Translations under genes and position numbers: made by a program
Part shown: positions 31,049-39,135 of the stretch, in pieces
Position numbering within the stretch: position 1 is the stretch's first letter
Layout: the number at the start of each line of letters is the position of its first letter
The notes under the pieces: generated by a model
The model's database searches: none
What the model saw: the letters and a program-made list of their open reading frames with translations, nothing else
Told to the model about the DNA's origin: nothing
Origin: [Actinomadura] parvosata subsp. kistnae
Lineage (GTDB): Bacteria; Actinomycetota; Actinomycetes; Streptosporangiales; Streptosporangiaceae
Length of the DNA: 64,000 bases
Assembly: GCF_900323885.1 (NCBI RefSeq)
Contig: NZ_OOHJ01000018.1
Location: forward strand, 2,653,001 to 2,717,000
Direction of reading: 5' to 3'

Positions 31049-31604
31049 CTAGCGCCGCCTCGACCGCCCTCACCGCTGACAGGATGCATGGGGTCGAAGC
31101 GGTGATAGAGCGACTGACCAGGTGTTCGGGACCATAGCGAGAGTGGATCTCCGCCAGCCGGTCATCGGCGGTGAGGTGGCTGCCGTCGGGGCCGGTGGTC
31201 ATGTCGCAGTAGGTCAGGGCTTGGACCAGTTCCGGGCGTTCCTCGTCGAACTCCGTGGTGAGTTCGTTGAACAGGGAGCGTTCGAGCGCCTCGTTGACGG
31301 CGCAGGAGTGGTGAGCCACCAAGCGGCAGAGAGTGTCGTCGGCCTGGTGGACGTCGCGCAGGTAACGGGCCCCGTCGAGCGGGTGGAAGCCCGTCACGAC
31401 CAGTTCGGGCGCGTACCCGATGTCGTGCAGGTAGGCGGCGGCGGTCAGGGTGTCGGCCTCGTCGCCAAGGATGGATGCCAGTGACACGGCGCGAGCGGCT
31501 ACCCCTTGGGTGTGCGCCCAGCGCCGGGGCAGTGTCGTCTCCAGCAGTTCTTTGGCGAGGTCATGAGCCCATTCAGCTTGTCCCACGCTGTTCACGATAG
31601 GCAT
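31041..31604 (-). CDS. HD-domain phosphohydrolase (C-terminus altered by IS)
   Basis: 187 residues. HD-superfamily metal ligands: His in 'RWAHTQGVA' (about 31), the 'LHD' pair near 60, and a later 'LVAHHSCA'. Such proteins hydrolyse phosphate esters of nucleotides, often cyclic or modified ones. The last two codons and the stop come from the IS982 right end. Removing the IS and one CTAG would give a protein about eight residues longer, ending inside the antisense of the Nudix gene. Tandem GGACGTC repeats lie 32-51 bp upstream. Confidence 0.75.
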   Translation of the reverse strand: MPIVNSVGQAEWAHDLAKELLETTLPRRWAHTQGVAARAVSLASILGDEADTLTAAAYLHDIGYAPELVVTGFHPLDGARYLRDVHQADDTLCRLVAHHSCAVNEALERSLFNELTTEFDEERPELVQALTYCDMTTGPDGSHLTADDRLAEIHSRYGPEHLVSRSITASTPCILSAVRAVEAALDR

Positions 31605-31635
31605 GCGAGGCCGAAGCCGATCCAGGGAACACGCC

Positions 31636-31655
31636 AGGACGTCCCAGGACGTCTC
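31636..31655. promoter_or_regulatory. Tandem GGACGTC repeat upstream of HD gene
   Basis: AGGACGTCCC AGGACGTCTC: two copies at exact 10-bp period, each with the palindromic core GACGTC, on the same face of the helix. It overlaps the 3' end of the double-GntR gene. Same design at 32555-32574. Confidence 0.6.
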
Positions 31656-32115
31656 AGCTCCGCACGAACCGGCCCCGACCGTGCTCGGCCACTACTAATC
31701 CTTCACGCTCCAGCAGCCCGAGCGCCTGCCGGACGGTGTTACGCGAGGCCCCATACCGCCGCCGAAGGCTCAATTCGCTCGGCAACGCCGCCCCCGCGGC
31801 CAACTCGCCATGCCGGATCTGCTCGCGTAGGTCTCCCGCGATCAATTGATAGCGGTAGACGGCATGGGGTGTCGCGGCTGCTGCCGTGATGACGCGTCCC
31901 TTGGAGGGGATCGTCACGATCAGCCCCTCGTCCTCCAGGATGGCCAGTCCGCGGCGCGCGGTGTTGCGGGCAATGCCGAACTCCTGGCACAGCTTCGCCT
32001 CCGAGGGCAGCACACTGCCCGCCGCGTACTCGCCGGCCACGATGCGATCCCGGAGCCGATCGGCCAGTTGCGTATAGACGCGCCAGCCGGTCAACCACGC
32101 GTGCCCGTCGGACAT
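31654..32115 (-). CDS. Regulator made of two tandem GntR winged helices
   Basis: 153 residues containing two GntR DNA-binding domains and nothing else. The first is at about 12-76 ('LPSEAKLCQEFGIARNTAR', 'GLIVTIPSKGRVIT') and the second at about 88-152 ('LPSELSLRRRYGASRNTVR', 'GLVVAEHGRGRFV'). Ordinary GntR proteins have one such domain plus a ligand domain. The fused pair may act as a built-in dimer on two half sites. It precedes the HD gene on the same strand and a broken gene lies just upstream. Confidence 0.8.
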   Translation of the reverse strand: MSDGHAWLTGWRVYTQLADRLRDRIVAGEYAAGSVLPSEAKLCQEFGIARNTARRGLAILEDEGLIVTIPSKGRVITAAAATPHAVYRYQLIAGDLREQIRHGELAAGAALPSELSLRRRYGASRNTVRQALGLLEREGLVVAEHGRGRFVRS

Positions 32116-32130
32116 CGCTCGGTCCCTCCG

Positions 32131-32475
32131 TCAGGAGCGGTAGGCATCGGCGATGCGGTTCAGGTCCACGCCGAGTTCGCCTTGCTCGCCCTCGTTCCAG
32201 CCGTCCTGCACGGCCTGGACGATCCGTTCGACCGCCACCGGCAGACGCAGCGAGCTGACCCGCTCGTCACCTTGGTCACCCCAGTAGAACTAGCAGAACG
32301 CCAGATGGGCGAAGATGCGGCGGGCACGGAACCGGCTGTCGGTGACATCGAGACCTGGCCGGCCGTCTTCGCCGATCACGAGCACCGCCGTGATCTCCTG
32401 CTTCGTGAGCTCGTTCCGTAGTGCTGTCAGCAGTCGCTCAGCGTAGGCGTTCTGCTGTTCCTTGATGCTGTTCAT
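32131..32475 (-). pseudogene. Gene interrupted by an in-frame amber codon
   Basis: Reading from ATG 32475 gives 61 residues ('MNSIKEQQNAYAERLLTALR'... 'FRARRIFAHLAFC'), then TAG at 32292-32290. The same frame continues without a gap for 52 residues ('FYWGDQGDERVSSLRLPVAV'... 'GVDLNRIADAYRS') to TGA 32131, 15 bp before the GntR gene. The composition is protein-like on both sides, so this looks like one 114-codon gene with a single nonsense mutation at codon 62. The family was not recognised. Confidence 0.7.
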
Positions 32476-32554
32476 GAGCGGACTGTCCCTTCGCCGTTAC
32501 CGGATGTGTAGGACGAGGTTCGCGCGCTCGCTGGAACCTCTACACCACAACTCG

Positions 32555-32574
32555 GGGACGTCTAGGGACGTCTC
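32555..32574. promoter_or_regulatory. Tandem GGACGTC repeat upstream of XRE gene 2
   Basis: GGGACGTCTA GGGACGTCTC: exact 10-bp tandem copies with core GACGTC, 49 bp before the XRE-DUF5919 gene at 32623. Same pattern as 31636-31655. Confidence 0.6.
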
Positions 32575-32622
32575 GTGTTAGTTTCGCAGGCAGAACGGCT
32601 GACCTCGCGGAAGGTGCGCCTC

Positions 32623-33357
32623 TTGAACGACAACCTGCGCCACGCGCTCATCAACGCCCGCCTCCAGCCCATCGACGTCGCCGCACACCTGGCCGTCGAT
32701 CCCAAGACCGTGCACCGATGGCTGAAGGGCCGCATCCCGTACCCCCGCCACCGCTGGGCCATCGCCGACCTCCTCCACGTCGGGGAGTCCGACCTGTGGC
32801 CCGAAGCAGCCCAGCAACACCGCGCCATGTCTGACGAGGTCCAGGCCATCTATCCGCACCGCTGGACCGTCCCCCAAGCCACCTGGCGGCACCTTTTCCA
32901 GTCCGCTACGCGCGAGATCGGCATCCTCACCTACAGCGGCCTGTTTCTCGCCGAAGACACTGGCATCATCCGCCTTCTCGCGACACAAGCGCGAGCAGGC
33001 GTGCAAGTCCGCATCCTGCTCGGCGATGCCAACGCCTCCGAAGTAGCAACCCGCGGAGCTGACGAGGCCATAGGCCCGACCGTTATGGCAGCACGCGTCG
33101 CGAACGCCCTCACCCTGTACAAGCCTCTGGTCGGTGTCGGAACCGTGGAAGTCCGCCTTCACGACACCGTCTTGTACAACTCCATCTACCGCGCAGACGA
33201 CGACCTCCTCATCAACGCCCACGCCTACGGCACTCCAGCAGCCCAGGCCCCCGTCATACACCTACGGCTCACCGAACCACAGGCAGCGGCAGCAACCTAC
33301 CTGGGCAGCTTCGAACGAGTCTGGGCCGCTGCGAAACCTCACGCAGAACAGGTATAA
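32623..33357 (+). CDS. XRE-type HTH protein with DUF5919 (PLD-like) domain, copy 2
   Basis: 244 residues from TTG 32623, with CGGAAGG eight bases upstream; GTG 32614 lies inside that ribosome site. HTH 'QPIDVAAHLAVDPKTVHRWL', then the DUF5919 domain with 'IGILTYSGLFLAEDTG', 'GVQVRILLGDANASEV' and 'VRLHDTVLYNSIYRADDD'. It is clearly paralogous to 28851-29597 (same motifs in the same order) but is not followed by a Nudix gene. Two GACGTC repeats lie in its promoter. Confidence 0.72.
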   Translation: MNDNLRHALINARLQPIDVAAHLAVDPKTVHRWLKGRIPYPRHRWAIADLLHVGESDLWPEAAQQHRAMSDEVQAIYPHRWTVPQATWRHLFQSATREIGILTYSGLFLAEDTGIIRLLATQARAGVQVRILLGDANASEVATRGADEAIGPTVMAARVANALTLYKPLVGVGTVEVRLHDTVLYNSIYRADDDLLINAHAYGTPAAQAPVIHLRLTEPQAAAATYLGSFERVWAAAKPHAEQV

Positions 33358-33457
33358 GCCCACGTCACACAGTCCCACCAAGAGGTCCATCAAGATCCGA
33401 AAGCAACTTATCTGTACGTCATCAAGGCGCACGCCGCCTCCGGCGTCCTGCGCGGTC

Positions 33458-33496
33458 GCTGGCCGCGCTGCGGCTCTTCGGCCGGTCGCGGCCAGC
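33458..33496 (+). terminator. Hairpin after XRE gene 2
   Basis: GCTGGCCGCG (33458-33467) pairs perfectly with CGCGGCCAGC (33487-33496) around a 19-base loop that may itself fold. It separates the GC-rich AICE module from the low-GC island that follows. Confidence 0.5.
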
Positions 33497-33596
33497 GCCA
33501 CAGGCTCAGAGCCGTTCCAGCTCTACCTGAGGACAGAAACTGAGGAAACGACTGCGCCGCCCTCACAAGTAACAGAGTTCACTGTATCTTCGCTGT

Positions 33597-34934
33597 GTGA
33601 TCTCGAACGATGCGTTCTCAGCGTACAACAGCTACAACGACGAGCTGCATGCGATACTCAGCAACAGCTCATCATTGAGTGGCTTCGCGAGGGAGTCTAT
33701 CGCAGCGCACCTAGATGGTGCCGCGTACCAACGGCTCCGCAAGACCGTGGATGTTCGCATCCGGAGATCACACAGCACGTTCTTCACAGGCTCGCAGCTA
33801 CGAGCTCGCCTCGTGGCACCGTATCGCCACCTTATAAGGCGAGGAGTACCCATCATGGACCCCGCCTGTGGCGCTGGTGATCTCTTGATAGAGGCCCTTC
33901 AACATCTGCCGAAGGCATGGACCCTCAGAGAGCGGTGTGACTACGCTGCCCGTAGCCTCCATGGCTGGGATCAGATAGGTGTCCTCGCAGAGGTTGCTCG
34001 GAAGAGACTGGCACTTGCTTTGCTCACTTCTGAGGCGGCACCCAGCGAGCGGCGGGTGGCGCCAGAGTTTCCTAACATTAGGCAAGGCGATGGAATCGCA
34101 GAGGACTGTAACTACAGCAACGTTCGTCTCATCCTGCTGAATCCACCATTCGCTCGCACACTGCTGCCCGTCCCGCAATCGTGGGGTGAAGGCGTCACAT
34201 CTCAGGCGGCGCCCTTCACTCTTGAGGTGCTAAAAAAGGCTGACGATGGTACCCGTATGGCGGCTATTCTCCCGGATGTCCTTCGGTCGGGCAGTCGCTA
34301 TAACCGCTGGCGGGACGAGATCGAAAAGCTTGCAGATATTAAAAAGATCGAACCCATTGGCCTATTCGACATCTGGACAGATGTCGATGTGTTCATCGCA
34401 CACATGGTTGTGCGATCAAGAAAGCGGCGCAAGGCGAACCCTCGAGAGGCCTGGCAGGACCAGTCACTCACGCCAGGGGGTACCGTTCGGCTAGGAGACG
34501 TGGCCACCATCTCCATCGGAGACGTGGTGCCCCATCGGCATGCAGACGAGGGGCCTACAGTCCCATATCTCACAGTGCACGATGTCCCCGTAGGCGCGAC
34601 GGTGACTCATGCTCCAACTCGTCGCTTCGCCGGGAGACTCCACCAAGCGCCCTTCGTGGTGTTGCGACGCACATCGGCGCCAACCCGCGCCGGCGGTGAG
34701 AGGCTGTCCGTATCGATCATTGACGGCTCCCTTGGCGAGGTAGCAGTCGAGAATCACCTTGTCGTAGTGAGGCCGTTGGACGGGAGTGGTCTCACCTGCG
34801 ACTCGCTGAAATCCCTCCTCGAACATCCCTCCGTCACCAAGTGGCTAGATGCCCGCATTCGAACACGTCATCTCACGAAGACTTCCCTACTGGACCTGCC
34901 CCTGCAAGGCATGCAACTATCAGTAGACGATTGA
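33597..34934 (+). CDS. N6-adenine DNA methyltransferase with fused specificity-like domain
   Basis: 445 residues from GTG 33597; no ribosome site is visible, so the mRNA may be leaderless. SAM motif I is 'DPACGAGDLL' (about residue 87) and catalytic motif IV is N-P-P-F at 182-185, the order of gamma-class N6-adenine methylases (HsdM/type IIG). From about residue 295 a separate domain ('GGTVRLGDVATISIGDVVP', 'VPYLTVHDVP') resembles half of an HsdS/TRD recognition unit. No restriction subunit is nearby. It heads a four-gene low-GC run and probably marks self DNA for that system. Confidence 0.75.
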   Translation: MISNDAFSAYNSYNDELHAILSNSSSLSGFARESIAAHLDGAAYQRLRKTVDVRIRRSHSTFFTGSQLRARLVAPYRHLIRRGVPIMDPACGAGDLLIEALQHLPKAWTLRERCDYAARSLHGWDQIGVLAEVARKRLALALLTSEAAPSERRVAPEFPNIRQGDGIAEDCNYSNVRLILLNPPFARTLLPVPQSWGEGVTSQAAPFTLEVLKKADDGTRMAAILPDVLRSGSRYNRWRDEIEKLADIKKIEPIGLFDIWTDVDVFIAHMVVRSRKRRKANPREAWQDQSLTPGGTVRLGDVATISIGDVVPHRHADEGPTVPYLTVHDVPVGATVTHAPTRRFAGRLHQAPFVVLRRTSAPTRAGGERLSVSIIDGSLGEVAVENHLVVVRPLDGSGLTCDSLKSLLEHPSVTKWLDARIRTRHLTKTSLLDLPLQGMQLSVDD

Positions 34935-34992
34935 GCCTGCTACTTGGTTGAAGTGTCAAGAACGACAGACTCTCGACATTGCCGGAGATTGC

Positions 34993-37149
34993 ATGGACAG
35001 CGATTCCAGCGTAGCCCGGATGCGCTTCGCTCCCGAAATTTTGCGTCGGCTGGGAGAAGAGCTAGTACCGCATCCCGATCTCGGCATAATAGAGCTGGTC
35101 CGCAACGCATACGACGCAGATGCTGAGCGATGTGTAATAGAACTAATTGACGTCGAAGCGCCTGGCGGAACAATTAGGGTGAGCGATGTTGGCGAAGGGA
35201 TGACGCCAAGAGATATAAATGACGGCTTCCTCTTGCTCGGCCGATCAGGCAAGATCGAAAGCGAGTTCACCCCCAAAGGACGACGCAAGGTTGGCGAAAA
35301 GGGACTTGGGCGGCTTGCGGCACTTCGGCTCGGCCGCGAAGTCCGCTTGAGAACACGTCCTCGCACCGAACCTGGCGTTGAGTACCAGCTGAACATAGAC
35401 TGGGACTTGTTTGAGACGGCAGTCGCAGTAGAAGACATCGATCTATCAATAGTTCGCGTTAGTACTAGCGAGTCCCCCGGTACAACCATCGAGATTCTCA
35501 AAACCACTCATGAGTTGAGCCACGCGGACGTAGAACGACTTGCCAGATCGCTCGTAATGCTTACCGGGCCATTCCCAGATACAAATGTCGACTTTGTAGC
35601 GGAACTTCGATCCCCCGAGTTCTCTGCTATGGAGAAGATCGCACGTCAGGGCTTCTTTGAAGTATGTGACTATATCCTTACGGGTACACTAAGTGCAGAT
35701 GGCACTATTTCGGCCACGCTCGCGAATCGTCATGGGGCTGTTCAAGCCTCGGCCGGCACAGACGAAATCATGCGGCACAATCCCGATCACAAAGCCGTAT
35801 CGCCGCCACAGTTTATGGCCCCACCAAAAGCAGAGCTGAAACTTTGGATTTTCAACCTACAAACGGTGTCGTTCGACGCAGATGGACACCGCATACCAGG
35901 CCTGCAGAAGTCAGTAAGCAATTGGCTCAAACAAGTCGGTGGATTCCATCTTTTTCATCGAGGCTTGCGTGTGCATCCCTATGGAGACCCAGGAAATGAC
36001 TGGGTCTCGATGAACGCGCTGCGGACCGCCAACCCGGAGCTTCGTCCTGCGACGTACACATCGGTTGGACGTATCATCCTTGCGGATGATGAGACTAATC
36101 TAACGCCAAAAACTGACCGCAGCGGCTACGTAGAGAATCTTTCATTCCGAGAGCTTCGTGAGTTCGTCAGATCGGTCCTTGAGTGGGCTGCAGATGTTCG
36201 CGTCGAGTGGCGCGATAAAACCAATCAAGAACGAAAGAGGAAATCCAAGAGCCGAATAAAAGAAACACAGGAAGCAGTTGATGAGGCAATCAAGCTAGCT
36301 CCTCGGGAAACGCAGAAACTTGTTCGCAAGGCCGTCCAAGAGGAACGGGCTGCCATAAAAGAGCGCCTCGAAGTCATGGAGCATGACCTAGAACTCTATC
36401 GCACTCTCAGCACGGTAGGAACGACGACGGCCGTCTTCGCGCACGAGACCCTACGTCCAGTCGATGCTATCGAGCAGATGGCCAAGGCGGTTAAACGACG
36501 CGGCGAGCGGGCTCTGGGTGAAGATTATGCAAGGACGATCGCGAAACCAGTACAGCTTATCGAAAGAGCTGCAGGATCCCTTCGTACTTTCGCTGAGCTG
36601 CCACTAATGCTTCTCAAGAATCGCAAGCGTCGCCCCGGCATCGTAGAAGTAGGTCCAGTTGTAGCAGACCTACTGCGTACCTTTAAGCCTTATCTTGACG
36701 ACTCACAGGTCTCGGTTGTCCTGGAATTTCCTGACGAGCCAGCCAAGATACAGTCAACGGTTGCATCGGTAGAGGCAATTACGGCTAATATAATCGCAAA
36801 TGCGGTAGCTGAGTTTTCTGCGACCGAGGTGAGTACGCAGTCACGTGCCCATGAAAGTAATCGCGCGGGTAACGATAATGACACGCGTACGCTCGTTATC
36901 CGTTGCACTCTAAGTCCAGAGAGCGTCCATCTTGTCTTTAGCGACAACGGAGGCGGTATCCGCGGGCTCACGCCTGAAGAAGTATGGCTTCCCGGTCGTA
37001 GCACAAGAGAGGGCGGCACAGGTTTGGGTCTTACGATTGTCCGGGACATCGTGGCCGACCTGAGGGGCAAGGTTTGGGCTCAGAGTACAGGTGAACTGGG
37101 CGGGGCGGAGTTCCACATCAGTATTCCACGCGTGCGCACGTTGGCCTAA
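34993..37149 (+). CDS. Dual-ATPase histidine-kinase-like protein (Hsp90-type N-ATPase, HK-type C-ATPase)
   Basis: 718 residues from ATG 34993, with GGAG upstream. The N-terminal GHKL domain has N-box 'ELVRNAYDADA' (34-44), 'VSDVGEGM' (63-70) and 'GEKGLGR' (101-107), as in MORC/Hsp90-like ATPases. A Lys/Glu-rich coiled coil (about 415-475) leads to 'VFAHETLRPVD' with a candidate phospho-acceptor His484. A second GHKL domain follows, with an N box near 600, 'FSDNGGGI' near 650 and 'GGTGLGLTIV' near 675. There are no membrane helices, so it is a soluble sensor. The next gene is a receiver protein, its likely partner. Confidence 0.8.
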   Translation: MDSDSSVARMRFAPEILRRLGEELVPHPDLGIIELVRNAYDADAERCVIELIDVEAPGGTIRVSDVGEGMTPRDINDGFLLLGRSGKIESEFTPKGRRKVGEKGLGRLAALRLGREVRLRTRPRTEPGVEYQLNIDWDLFETAVAVEDIDLSIVRVSTSESPGTTIEILKTTHELSHADVERLARSLVMLTGPFPDTNVDFVAELRSPEFSAMEKIARQGFFEVCDYILTGTLSADGTISATLANRHGAVQASAGTDEIMRHNPDHKAVSPPQFMAPPKAELKLWIFNLQTVSFDADGHRIPGLQKSVSNWLKQVGGFHLFHRGLRVHPYGDPGNDWVSMNALRTANPELRPATYTSVGRIILADDETNLTPKTDRSGYVENLSFRELREFVRSVLEWAADVRVEWRDKTNQERKRKSKSRIKETQEAVDEAIKLAPRETQKLVRKAVQEERAAIKERLEVMEHDLELYRTLSTVGTTTAVFAHETLRPVDAIEQMAKAVKRRGERALGEDYARTIAKPVQLIERAAGSLRTFAELPLMLLKNRKRRPGIVEVGPVVADLLRTFKPYLDDSQVSVVLEFPDEPAKIQSTVASVEAITANIIANAVAEFSATEVSTQSRAHESNRAGNDNDTRTLVIRCTLSPESVHLVFSDNGGGIRGLTPEEVWLPGRSTREGGTGLGLTIVRDIVADLRGKVWAQSTGELGGAEFHISIPRVRTLA

Positions 37150-37188
37150 AATCGAGGCCTCAGAGCATCGGGGTAGCCAAGGAGTCGT

Positions 37189-37917
37189 ATGTCGGTGCTG
37201 GTAGCTCCTCTTGGGCCAGGAGACCGCGTAGCTGTCGTCGACGACTCAGCGGATGACGCGGAGCGAACCGCGGAGATGCTTATCGACTGTGAGTTCGAAC
37301 CAGTCATCGTACCGTTACAGTACCCGAACATTGACGCGCTCCTCGATGCTGTAGCCAAAAAGGCCCGCGGTCTGGTTTGTGATCATCGCTTGTCGCGTGG
37401 CGCCTATGTGAATTTCGATGGAGCCCAAGTAGTTGCTGCATCCAACTCACGTAAGATTCCAGCAGTTCTCATCTCTGGATACATCAACCTGGACGAGTCG
37501 TCGTCAATCCGGCGATATCGAGCCGGTATCCCTCGCCTTCTCAGCAAGCGTTTCGAGCCAGAGGACCTCACCGAGGCACTATTCGCGGCTCAGAGAGAGC
37601 AACAGCTCGGACCTGCCCCAGATAGGGTCTCATATAGAACTTTGGTGCGCGTGACAAAGGTGCGCACGGACGGGATCGAGCCAATCGCAGAAGTTATTAT
37701 TCCGGCGTGGAACCCTACGCAGAAGGTCGAGCTTTCTACTAGTTTGATCACAGACTGTGTTGACGTTTCGTGCGACGAGCTAGTCGGTATGAGGTTTATG
37801 GCCGAAGTAAACATCTATGCCCTTTCTCATGAAGACTTGTATTTTTCATCATTTCAAGTAGCTACACCTCCCCCCGATTCGTGGCTAGGAGGTGTGGTTA
37901 GTGATATCGAACAGTAA
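37189..37917 (+). CDS. Receiver-domain response regulator with unknown output domain
   Basis: 242 residues. The receiver domain (about 12-130) has the acidic pair D18-D19, phospho-acceptor Asp65 in 'LVCDHRL', Ser96 and Lys120 ('LLSKRF'), all key residues. The C-terminal half (about 140-242, 'RTLVRVTKVRTDGIEPIAEV', 'PTQKVELSTSLI') is beta-rich, lacks an HTH and matches nothing I know. It lies 39 bp after the kinase-like gene and overlaps the MBL gene by 17 bp, so the three are one operon. It probably relays the kinase signal to a protein partner and not to DNA. Confidence 0.78.
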   Translation: MSVLVAPLGPGDRVAVVDDSADDAERTAEMLIDCEFEPVIVPLQYPNIDALLDAVAKKARGLVCDHRLSRGAYVNFDGAQVVAASNSRKIPAVLISGYINLDESSSIRRYRAGIPRLLSKRFEPEDLTEALFAAQREQQLGPAPDRVSYRTLVRVTKVRTDGIEPIAEVIIPAWNPTQKVELSTSLITDCVDVSCDELVGMRFMAEVNIYALSHEDLYFSSFQVATPPPDSWLGGVVSDIEQ

Positions 37918-38950
37918 GGCCGGCTCCTGTGAATCGCCGAGCGAAGATCCTGCTGAACTCCGGGTAGTCATTCTGGATGTCGGCCATGGAAATAGCGCTA
38001 TTGTCTATGATGGCGAAGCTCATCTCGTAGTGGATGTAGCACAGGAATTGACTCTTATTAAGGAGCTCGACCTCTCGAAGGCTCGAGAGATTTCACATTT
38101 GGTTCTTTCGCATGCAGATGCGGATCATATACGGGGTGCTGCAGCTCTCTTAGCTCATGCTGACCTGCAGGTTGGAAGTCTTTGGGTAAATCCGGACCCT
38201 ACGAAAATCAGCCAACTATTCATAGATTTAATGTACATCGCACAGGACCAGTTTCTAGCTGGTCGGCTCAATGTGTCCACGAATCTAAATATCGGAGCAA
38301 ATCCGGCTCTCTGCTCAAATCGCATCGGGGTGGAGATTGTTCACCCCGGCATTGTCTATGCAATAAGTGGACAATCTCGAGCGCGCCGCCCTCAGGGACA
38401 GATTTCATCCAATGGGATGTCGGCGGTACTTCGCGTCAGCCTCGACGGTGCTCCCGCCGTACTACTTCCTGGCGACTTAGATGACAGAGGGCTTCGGACT
38501 ATTCTGGAAACTGCTTCAGATATTTCAGCCCCTGTTCTAGTTTTTCCTCATCACGGAGGTGGCTCGGGGGGGTCAAGCAATCGGGATTTTGCCCGACAGC
38601 TATGTGAAGCAGTTCGACCGCGACTCGTTATTTTCTCCCATGGCCGCAACATGTTCAGCAATCCACGGGCTGATATTGTGGCAGGTATACGTGATGCTTC
38701 TACGGATGTCGATATAGCTTGCACTCAGTTGAGCCGTAACTGCCACGCCTCGACTGAGTCGCTTATAGTCGATCACCTTACTGAGCGGCCGGCTATGGGA
38801 CGCTCCAGTAACGCTTGTTGTGCTGGCAGCATTGTTATTCGCCTGGTTGACGGGGTTGTAAGTTGGACCCCCTCTCGGGAAAAGCATGCGCAGTTTGTCG
38901 ACCTCGTTGAATCCCCCATGTGTAGGCTAGCTCCCGTAACTACAACATGA
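37901..38950 (+). CDS. Stand-alone ComEC/Rec2-type metallo-beta-lactamase-fold protein
   Basis: 349 residues from GTG 37901, eight bases after AGGAGG; an in-frame GTG at 37892 lies inside that site. MBL motifs: 'ILDVGHGNSAIV', metal motif 'SHADADHIRG' (HxDxDH), 'LLPGDLDDRG' and 'FPHHGGGSG'. This order is typical of the ComEC C-terminal MBL domain, here without the membrane channel or signal peptide, so it is cytosolic. Such domains are thought to be nucleases or phosphodiesterases. As the last gene of the island it is the best candidate effector. Confidence 0.78.
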   Translation: MISNSKAGSCESPSEDPAELRVVILDVGHGNSAIVYDGEAHLVVDVAQELTLIKELDLSKAREISHLVLSHADADHIRGAAALLAHADLQVGSLWVNPDPTKISQLFIDLMYIAQDQFLAGRLNVSTNLNIGANPALCSNRIGVEIVHPGIVYAISGQSRARRPQGQISSNGMSAVLRVSLDGAPAVLLPGDLDDRGLRTILETASDISAPVLVFPHHGGGSGGSSNRDFARQLCEAVRPRLVIFSHGRNMFSNPRADIVAGIRDASTDVDIACTQLSRNCHASTESLIVDHLTERPAMGRSSNACCAGSIVIRLVDGVVSWTPSREKHAQFVDLVESPMCRLAPVTTT

Positions 38951-39029
38951 CATTGCGGGTCGGAGGGGAATGGGGAGCCCAGATGGGGGGACGCCGGGAC
39001 AGACTCCGGTAATCCACGTTCGCGGCGGC

Positions 39030-39135
39030 GGAGGTGGTCGGGTGCGAAGAACTGGCCGCCGCCTTCCCACTGGCCGATCGTGCCGGTGTGGTAGTCGGGT
39101 TCGTAAACGATGGGGATGATCTCGGGGACTGCCAT
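39030..39135 (-). pseudogene. 5' fragment of a small actinobacterial gene
   Basis: From ATG 39135 the frame reads 'PIVYEPDYHTGTIG' and 'GGGQFFA', the N-terminus of a family of small actinobacterial proteins that I recognise only by this pattern. The similarity is lost after about 25-30 residues and the frame wanders into Arg-rich noise, so the gene is truncated, perhaps when the island was inserted. Confidence 0.45.

Noticed and set aside
33597..34934. Classic type I restriction-modification locus
   Set aside because: No HsdR-type helicase-nuclease or separate HsdS gene; the neighbours are a kinase-like protein, a receiver and an MBL protein.
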